The notes beneath the pieces were generated by a model, which was given only the letters and a program-made list of their open reading frames with translations, ran no database searches and was not told where the DNA came from. Shown in pieces: positions 6,681 through 11,401 of a DNA stretch of 11,401 bases. The DNA comes from JANNSW01 sp031431235. Its GTDB lineage: Bacteria; Pseudomonadota; Alphaproteobacteria; Rhizobiales; Hyphomicrobiaceae. Position 1 is the first letter of the stretch, and every line of letters begins with the position of its first letter. The translations under genes were made by a program, and so were the position numbers. The DNA lies in the NCBI GenBank assembly GCA_031431235.1, contig JANPDA010000315.1, forward strand, positions 1 to 11,401, read 5' to 3'.

Positions 6681-8018
6681 ATGAAGCTCGACCTTGGCGA
6701 GATCGCCGAGCCTCCAAGTTGTCGCTCAGCGGCGACATCTTCATTCTCTCTCACCCACACTGTTGTCGATACGTTGCGTAACCGCCCGGGCGCCCTCGCT
6801 CCCGCGGCCAGCAAGGCACGTGTCAAAGCGCCCGCCGAGCGGTTTCCGCGCGGCGAGCAGACGCGCGCGTTCGCCAAGCAGTTCTTTCCCGAGGCTTCGG
6901 CCGCGGAGTGGAACGATTGGCGCTGGCAGGTCAGGAAGCGCATCAAGTCGCTCGCCGAGCTGGAGCGCATTTTCGAGCTGTCGCCCGACGAGCGCGAGGC
7001 CGTGGCCGGCCACGAGGGCTCGCTGCCCGTCGGCATCACGCCCTACTATGCCAGCCTGCTTTCCAGGGACGACCCCATGGAAGCGCTCCGGCGCACCCAT
7101 CTGCCGGTCGGCACCGAGTACCTGAAAACTCCGGGCGAAGCCGACGATCCGCTCGGCGAGGACCACGATTCGGCCGTGCCGGGCCTGGTGCACCGCTATC
7201 CTGACCGCGTCTTGTTCCTGGCGACCGGGTTCTGCTCGACCTATTGCCGCTACTGCACGCGCTCGCGGATGGTGGGCGACGCGGGCGGCGAGTACTCGTT
7301 CTCCAAGAGCCAGTGGGAGCAGGCGCTCCAGTACATCGAGGCGCACCCGCAAATCCGCGACGTGCTGCTGTCCGGCGGCGATCCCCTCACGATCGCCGAC
7401 GACAAGCTCGACTATCTGCTAGGCCGGCTGCGCCAGATCAAGCACGTGGAGTTCGTGCGGATCGGAACGAAGGTTCCGGTGGTGCTGCCCATGCGCGTGA
7501 CGAAGGCGCTGACGAGGATGCTGAAGAAGCATCATCCGCTCTGGATGAGCATCCACTTCACGCATCCGGCAGAGCTGACGCCCGAGGTCACCGAGTCGAC
7601 CGCGCGCCTCGCCGATGCGGGCATCCCGCTCGGCAGCCAGACGGTCCTCCTCAAAGGTATCAACGACGAGGTGGCAACGCTGAAACAGCTCTACCACGGT
7701 CTGCTGATGCGCCGTGTCAAGCCTTACTACCTCTACCAATGCGATCCGATCACCGGCTCCTCGCACTTCCGCACGCCGATCAGCAAGGGCCTCGAGATGA
7801 TCGAGGGCCTGCGCGGTCACACCACCGGCTATGCGGTGCCGCAATACGTGGTCGATGCTCCCGGTGGCGGCGGCAAGATCCCGTTGCTCCCGGATTATGT
7901 CGTCGGCCGCGAGGGCGATGACCTGATCCTGAGGAATTTCGAAGGCAAGTCCTATCGCTATACCGATCCCCTCGAGGGGACGGGTTGCGCCCAGGCGTTG
8001 CGGAAGGCGGTGCTCTGA
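6681..8018 (+). CDS. kamA: KamA-family radical SAM aminomutase (lysine 2,3-aminomutase-like)
   Basis: Homologue of lysine 2,3-aminomutase, which uses a [4Fe-4S] cluster, S-adenosylmethionine and PLP to convert L-lysine to L-beta-lysine. The cluster motif CSTYCRYC has Cys185, Cys189 and Cys192, followed by SGGDPL (231-236). The PLP lysine is Lys399 in DAPGGGGK (392-399). The two aspartates that hold the lysine side chain in the clostridial enzyme (Asp293 and Asp330) align with Asp355 (QCD) and Asp392. Glutamate-specific relatives replace these, so lysine is the likely substrate. The C-terminal cysteine cluster that binds zinc in clostridial enzymes is absent; only Cys436 lies there. I chose the ATG at 6681 (AGGAG at 6662-6666, a long 14 nt away), giving 445 residues. 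ATG 6636 and TTG 6774 are alternatives. The stop overlaps the next start by one base. Confidence 0.9.
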   Translation: MKLDLGEIAEPPSCRSAATSSFSLTHTVVDTLRNRPGALAPAASKARVKAPAERFPRGEQTRAFAKQFFPEASAAEWNDWRWQVRKRIKSLAELERIFELSPDEREAVAGHEGSLPVGITPYYASLLSRDDPMEALRRTHLPVGTEYLKTPGEADDPLGEDHDSAVPGLVHRYPDRVLFLATGFCSTYCRYCTRSRMVGDAGGEYSFSKSQWEQALQYIEAHPQIRDVLLSGGDPLTIADDKLDYLLGRLRQIKHVEFVRIGTKVPVVLPMRVTKALTRMLKKHHPLWMSIHFTHPAELTPEVTESTARLADAGIPLGSQTVLLKGINDEVATLKQLYHGLLMRRVKPYYLYQCDPITGSSHFRTPISKGLEMIEGLRGHTTGYAVPQYVVDAPGGGGKIPLLPDYVVGREGDDLILRNFEGKSYRYTDPLEGTGCAQALRKAVL

Positions 8019-9025
8019 TGCGGATCGGTCTCGTCTACGACTTGCGCGACGACTATCGCGCACTCGGCTACAGCGAGGAGCAGACCGTCGAGTTCGACTC
8101 GATCTCCACGGTCGAGGGGATGGAAGGCGCATTGCAGCGGCTCGGCCACGCGGTCGACCGCATCGGCCGTGGTCAGGCGCTCGCCAAGCGCCTCGTCATG
8201 GGCGAGCGCTGGGATCTGGTGTTCTCGATCGCGGAAGGGCTCGAGGGCCGCTCGCGCGAGGCGCAGGTGCCGGCATTGCTCGAGCTCTACGACCAGCCCT
8301 ATGCCTTCTCCGATCCGCTCACCATGGCGGTTTGCCTCGACAAGGCCGTCGCCAAGCGCTTGGTGAAGGAGGCCGGCATCCCGACAGCAGCCTACATGAC
8401 GGTCGAGACCGGGAATGAGGATTTGTCGGGCTGGACGCACTATCCGGCCTTCGTGAAACCACTCGCGGAAGGTACCGGCAAAGGCTGCGAGCTCGGGTCC
8501 CGCGTCGCCAACGAGGCGGAGTTGCGCAACGCCGCTCGCGCGCTCGTCCATCGCTTTCGCCAACCCGCGCTGGTCGAAGCCTATCTGCCGGGCCGCGAGT
8601 TCACGGTCGGCATCGTCGGCAATGGCACGGATGCCCGCGTCATCGCCGTCATGGAGATCCTTTTGAAAGCGGATGCCGACGATGGCGTCTATTCCATGCG
8701 CAACAAGGAGGAGAGCGAGACGCTCTGCAGCTACGTGCGCGTGGACGACGACGAAGCGCGGCTGGTGGGGGAGCGTGGGCTCGCCGCCTACCGGGCGCTG
8801 GGGTGCCAGGATTCCTGCCGGATCGACTTCCGTTCGGATGCCCGTGGCAGCCCGGTGTTCATGGAAGCCAATCCGATCGCAGGCCTTCACCCGACGCATT
8901 CGGATCTACCCATCCTGACAACGCTCGCGGGTCATTCCTACGACGAGCTGATCGGCTGGATCATCGAGGCCGCGGTCAAGCGCCTCGGCGTAGGCCGCAA
9001 AGCTGCCAAGCGAAAGGCCGGGTGA
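8018..9025 (+). CDS. ATP-grasp ligase, D-alanine-D-alanine ligase-like (first copy)
   Basis: This 335-residue protein has the fold order of D-Ala-D-Ala ligase. Residues 1-115 form the N-terminal domain, with LLELYDQPYAFSDPLTMAVCLDK (88-109) matching the family helix and loop. The ATP-binding region has FVKPLAEGTGKGC (145-157) and the hinge VEAYLPGREFTVGIVG (186-201). The metal site is RIDF (268-271) and MEANPIAGLHPTH (282-294), holding Asp270, Glu283 and Asn285. Such enzymes activate one carboxylate as an acyl phosphate and join it to an amine. The usual Ddl HGxxGE signature is replaced by IAEGLEGRSRE (71-81), so the substrate is probably not D-alanine. The gene sits between kamA (1-base TGATG overlap) and a second ligase. 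I infer that it couples beta-lysine or a related amino acid. The tail is lysine/arginine-rich. Confidence 0.88.
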   Translation: MRIGLVYDLRDDYRALGYSEEQTVEFDSISTVEGMEGALQRLGHAVDRIGRGQALAKRLVMGERWDLVFSIAEGLEGRSREAQVPALLELYDQPYAFSDPLTMAVCLDKAVAKRLVKEAGIPTAAYMTVETGNEDLSGWTHYPAFVKPLAEGTGKGCELGSRVANEAELRNAARALVHRFRQPALVEAYLPGREFTVGIVGNGTDARVIAVMEILLKADADDGVYSMRNKEESETLCSYVRVDDDEARLVGERGLAAYRALGCQDSCRIDFRSDARGSPVFMEANPIAGLHPTHSDLPILTTLAGHSYDELIGWIIEAAVKRLGVGRKAAKRKAG

Positions 9026-9029
9026 CGCC

Positions 9030-10100
9030 ATGGGCGAGAGGGCATTCGTTCCCGTCATCCACGGGGCGACCGAGGGCCGGCCCGACGAGGTCGATACCAT
9101 CGTTGCCGCGCGCAGCGTTGCGGGAACGCTGCGCCGGCTCGGCTATCGCACCCAGGTGGTGCGGCTGGGGCTCGACCTCGCGCCGATCGCCAGACTGGCC
9201 GGGAAGCGCCCGATGGCGGTGTTCAATCTGGTCGAGGCGCTCGGCTGCGACATGCGGATGGCGAGCGTGGTGCCGGCGATGCTGGAGCGACTGGGTGTCG
9301 CCTACACGGGGGCGAGCTTCGACACGATCACGGCCACGGCCTCCAAACTGCGCGTAAAGCAGCTGCTCAGCCATGCGGGGCTCCCGACACCGGCCTGGAG
9401 CGACCGGGGCGGCGGCCTGCCCGACGATCTCACCGTGATGGTGAAATCCGTCGACGAGCACGCGTCCATCGGCATCGACGCGCGCTCGGTGGTGAAAGCC
9501 GCCGACGCCGCGGCTGAGATCAGCCGGCGCGAGCATGCTCACGGCGGGCGCTTCTTCGCGGAAGCTTTCGTCGATGGCAGGGAGTTCAACATCTCGCTCA
9601 TCGAGACGGATGGCGAGGTCGAGATCCTGCCCATGCCCGAGATCATCTTCGAGGGTTTTGCCCACGGCCGGCCGCGTATCGTCGATTACGACGCCAAGTG
9701 GAACGAGGAAAGCTACGAGTATCACCACACGCCGCGCCGCTTCGGGGTCGAGACGAGGGAGCCTGCGCTTGCAGCCGAGCTCGAGCGTATCTGCGGCGGC
9801 GTCTGGAGCCTGTTCGGGATCACCGGCTACGCCCGCGTCGATGTGAGGGTCGATGCCCAAGGTCGCCCGAGCGTCATCGACGTCAACACCAATCCGTGCA
9901 TCTCGGAGGATGCCGGACTCGCGGCGGCAGCCGAGTCGGCAGGCTGCGGCTATGGGGAGCTGATCCGCGGGATTGTCACGTCGGCAGTGTTGCGCGGCGG
10001 ACGCCAAGCGCCGGCGCCTCTGGTCGTGCCCGCTGGCGAGAAGCACGACCGTCGCCCCGTCCGCGAGCTCGATGCACCCGGCGAGGCGGTGGCGGCCTGA
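9030..10100 (+). CDS. ATP-grasp ligase, D-alanine-D-alanine ligase-like (second, divergent copy)
   Basis: The 356 residues again follow the Ddl/ATP-grasp plan but differ clearly from the upstream copy. Family landmarks are LERLGVAYTGASFDTITATASKL (85-107), VMVKSVDEHASIGI (136-149), the hinge AEAFVDGREFNISLIE (177-192), and the metal site RVDV (269-272) with IDVNTNPC (283-290). The usual metal-binding Glu is Asp284 here, still acidic. An extra loop (about 205-236) rich in aromatic, histidine and acidic residues may shape the substrate pocket. The last ~30 residues look disordered. It starts 4 bp after the first ligase's stop and its own stop overlaps the acetyltransferase start by one base. 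A second ligation step, or a two-subunit ligase with the first copy, are both possible. The substrate is unknown. Confidence 0.85.
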   Translation: MGERAFVPVIHGATEGRPDEVDTIVAARSVAGTLRRLGYRTQVVRLGLDLAPIARLAGKRPMAVFNLVEALGCDMRMASVVPAMLERLGVAYTGASFDTITATASKLRVKQLLSHAGLPTPAWSDRGGGLPDDLTVMVKSVDEHASIGIDARSVVKAADAAAEISRREHAHGGRFFAEAFVDGREFNISLIETDGEVEILPMPEIIFEGFAHGRPRIVDYDAKWNEESYEYHHTPRRFGVETREPALAAELERICGGVWSLFGITGYARVDVRVDAQGRPSVIDVNTNPCISEDAGLAAAAESAGCGYGELIRGIVTSAVLRGGRQAPAPLVVPAGEKHDRRPVRELDAPGEAVAA

Positions 10101-10585
10101 TGCCGAGCGGACTTTCGTGGCGCAACGCCGTCGCCGAGCCCGACATCGGCTCGATCCGCGACCTGGTGGCAGCGACCGGCTTTTTCACCGTCGAGGAGGT
10201 CGCCATTGCCGCCGAGCTGGTGGAGGAGCGGATCGCGAAAGGGCCCGCGTCCGGCTACGAGTTCGTGCTCGCCGAGGAGTGCGGGCAGCTCGCTGCCTAC
10301 GCCTGCTTCGGGCCGATCGCGGGCACTGAAAGCGCTTTCGACCTGTACTGGATCGCCGTCGGCCCCGGGCGCCAGGGCGGTGGCCTCGGCCGGCAGCTGC
10401 TTGCCCGCGCGGAGGATGCGATGCGGGCGATGGGGGCGTCGCGCCACTATGCCGAGACCTCCTCGAGCGAGCGTTATGCTCCCACTCGCGCGTTCTATGC
10501 GAGGACCGGCTTCCGCGAGGTCGCCGTGATCCCGGACTTCTACCGCCCGGGGGACGGGAAGGTTGTGTACGAGAAGGTGTTGTGA
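10100..10585 (+). CDS. GNAT family N-acetyltransferase
   Basis: 161-residue GCN5-related acetyltransferase. Motif A is at LYWIAVGPGRQGGGLGRQLL (82-101), with the acetyl-CoA pyrophosphate loop RQGGGLG (91-97). The C-terminal half has the usual YAPTRAFYARTGF segment (126-138). It would transfer acetyl from acetyl-CoA to an amine in the cytosol. The ATG shares one base with the stop of the second ligase, so it belongs to the kamA unit. This makes a lysine-derived amine, or the ligated product, the natural candidate substrate by context. It is much shorter than the AblB beta-lysine acetyltransferase of archaea and Bacillus as I recall that family, so it should not be called AblB. Its stop codon is 3 bp from the stop of the convergent higA. 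Confidence 0.9.
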   Translation: MPSGLSWRNAVAEPDIGSIRDLVAATGFFTVEEVAIAAELVEERIAKGPASGYEFVLAEECGQLAAYACFGPIAGTESAFDLYWIAVGPGRQGGGLGRQLLARAEDAMRAMGASRHYAETSSSERYAPTRAFYARTGFREVAVIPDFYRPGDGKVVYEKVL

Positions 10586-10588
10586 TCG

Positions 10589-10888
10589 TTACGCCGCCGT
10601 CAACGGTCTGACGCTCGCTCGGACGTCCGGGCCGGACGCCCGCTGCGCGATGCGCAGATCGTAGTCGATCTGGAGCCGCAGCCACATCTCGGCGCTGGTG
10701 CCGAAGAAGCGCGCGAGCCGCAAGGCCGTGTCGGCCGTGATCGAGCGCGATCCCTTCACGATTCCGGAGACGCGGCTGACGGGTATCCCGAGATCGCGCG
10801 CGAGCCGGTTTTGGCTGACGCCGAACGGCAGCATGAACTCCTCGAGGAGGACCTCGCCTGGAGGGATCGGAGCAAGTCTCTCGGACAT
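10589..10888 (-). CDS. higA: HigA-family antitoxin
   Basis: The 99-residue protein opens with the HigA hallmark LAPIPPGEVLLEEFMLPFGVSQNRLARDLGIP (5-36). An XRE-type helix-turn-helix runs over about 23-58, followed by RLARFFGTSAEMWLRLQIDYDL (57-78), typical of the family. It neutralises the HigB mRNA interferase and usually represses its own operon by DNA binding. It lies 11 bp downstream of higB, the usual toxin-first order. The gene ends convergent with the GNAT gene, leaving no space for a separate terminator between them. Confidence 0.95.
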   Translation of the reverse strand: MSERLAPIPPGEVLLEEFMLPFGVSQNRLARDLGIPVSRVSGIVKGSRSITADTALRLARFFGTSAEMWLRLQIDYDLRIAQRASGPDVRASVRPLTAA

Positions 10889-10899
10889 GTCAGCAAACC

Positions 10900-11178
10900 T
10901 CAGTGGTAATCGACGATCTCCACGCCATGGGCGTCACCATCCTCCCAGCGAAAGCAGAGCCGCCACTTCTTGTTGATCCTGATCGAGTGCTGCCCAGCCC
11001 GATCTCCCTTGAGCGCCTCGAGCCGGTTTCCGGGAGGGACCCGCAGGTCGTCGAGGCTGGTAGCCGCGTGCAGGAGAAGCAGCTTGCGGCGCGCCTGCCG
11101 TTCGAAAGAACGGAAACGAGAAACGTCCTCGTCCTGAAAGAGACTTTCGATCTCCTTGTCGGCGAAGCTGCGGATCAT
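10900..11178 (-). CDS. higB: HigB-family toxin (RelE/ParE superfamily mRNA interferase)
   Basis: 92-residue toxin that, by family, binds the ribosome and cuts mRNA. It starts MIRSFADKEIESLF, as HigB proteins do, and carries NRLEALKGDRAGQHSIRINKKWRLCFRW (51-78). This stretch includes the basic residues Arg67 and Arg73 that serve catalysis and RNA binding in the family. All parts are present, so it should be active. I chose the ATG at 11178 from family agreement; a longer in-frame start at 11205 would add nine residues. The predicted -10 box ends only 5 nt before the chosen ATG, so the mRNA may be leaderless or nearly so. Confidence 0.93.
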   Translation of the reverse strand: MIRSFADKEIESLFQDEDVSRFRSFERQARRKLLLLHAATSLDDLRVPPGNRLEALKGDRAGQHSIRINKKWRLCFRWEDGDAHGVEIVDYH

Positions 11179-11183
11179 GGAGA

Positions 11184-11213
11184 AGCATAGCCTCGAGGTG
11201 GTCATTCCGTCAA
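11184..11213 (-). promoter_or_regulatory. higBA promoter with internal palindrome
   Basis: Read on the minus strand, TTGACG (11213-11208) and TATGCT (11189-11184) are separated by 18 bp. The spacer contains the perfect palindrome CCTCGAGG (11191-11198), well placed to be a HigA operator by which the antitoxin would block RNA polymerase. Promoter position fits the higB start at 11178. The operator role is inferred. Confidence 0.5.
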
Positions 11214-11239
11214 ACAGAATAGACCGGGTCTGGCTCCTC

Positions 11240-11401
11240 TTAGCCCACTCGCGTCGCTTTCACCCACTCCTCGTCGATCTCGAATCTCGACCCCGGCCGC
11301 TCGTCGAGATGGAGCAAGCCTTTCGCATCCATCCAGATCGGCTCAGTCAGCATGTAGTCGCGCGCGTCCGCAGCGAAGAAGGGCTGGCCGAGCGGTATCG
11401 C
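11240..11401 (-). CDS. C-terminal fragment, possibly enolase-superfamily (mandelate racemase-like) enzyme
   Basis: An open frame enters from the right edge of the window and ends with TAA at 11240-11242, giving the last 53 residues. Visible features are RDYMLTEPIWMDAKGLLHL (14-32 of the fragment), then ERPGSRFEIDEEW (34-46). A late turn of the form DGxxxxPxxPGxGxxxDE is typical of the C-terminal end of mandelate racemase/muconate-lactonizing type enzymes. No catalytic residues lie within the fragment, so the assignment rests on this tail alone. It is on the same strand as higBA, with a 61-bp gap that holds the higBA promoter. Confidence 0.45.
   Translation of the reverse strand, partial: AIPLGQPFFAADARDYMLTEPIWMDAKGLLHLDERPGSRFEIDEEWVKATRVG

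Noticed and set aside
6681..10585. Reading the cassette as an EF-P modification system (EpmA/EpmB) or as the archaeal-type ablA/ablB pair
   Set aside because: There is no EpmA-like lysyl-tRNA synthetase paralogue or EF-P gene here. The acetyltransferase is short and two ligases intervene, so neither known system fits.
10625..10637. GTCCGG/CCGGAC inverted repeat near the higA end as a bidirectional terminator
   Set aside because: The loop is a single base, no T-tract follows on either strand, and it lies within the higA coding sequence.

Overview
The DNA is GC-rich throughout and its genes use GC-ending codons. Gene content and tight ATGA/TGATG stop-start overlaps look like an alphaproteobacterium, most likely of the Hyphomicrobiales/Rhizobiales. 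That placement is inferred from style and gene neighbourhood, not from a marker gene. I see no rRNA, tRNA, CRISPR array or complete insertion sequence.

Layout, left to right. Positions 1-165 are non-coding and carry a long imperfect inverted repeat (43-118) just upstream of guaB. Next is a translationally coupled run of three plus-strand genes: guaB (IMP dehydrogenase, GMP synthesis), a self-inhibited (class II) Fic-domain protein, and an RsmB-type rRNA m5C methyltransferase. A good sigma70-like promoter (3730-3758) then starts a second unit: a small, less GC-rich membrane protein of unknown family and a secreted protein with an HExxH metalloprotease core. A TspO/MBR membrane protein follows (6036-6494).

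The most interesting block is 6681-10585. It holds four genes packed stop-to-start: a lysine 2,3-aminomutase-family radical SAM enzyme (KamA), two different tandem D-Ala-D-Ala-ligase-like ATP-grasp enzymes, and a GNAT acetyltransferase. Together they read as a pathway that would isomerise L-lysine to beta-lysine, join it to one or two other amino acids or acids with ATP, and acetylate the product. The chemistry of each family is established. The pathway and its product are my inference.

The right end is on the minus strand: a HigB/HigA toxin-antitoxin pair with its own promoter and a palindrome inside that promoter, convergent with the GNAT gene (3 bp between stop codons). At the edge is the C-terminal end of a gene that resembles the tail of an enolase-superfamily (mandelate racemase-like) enzyme.
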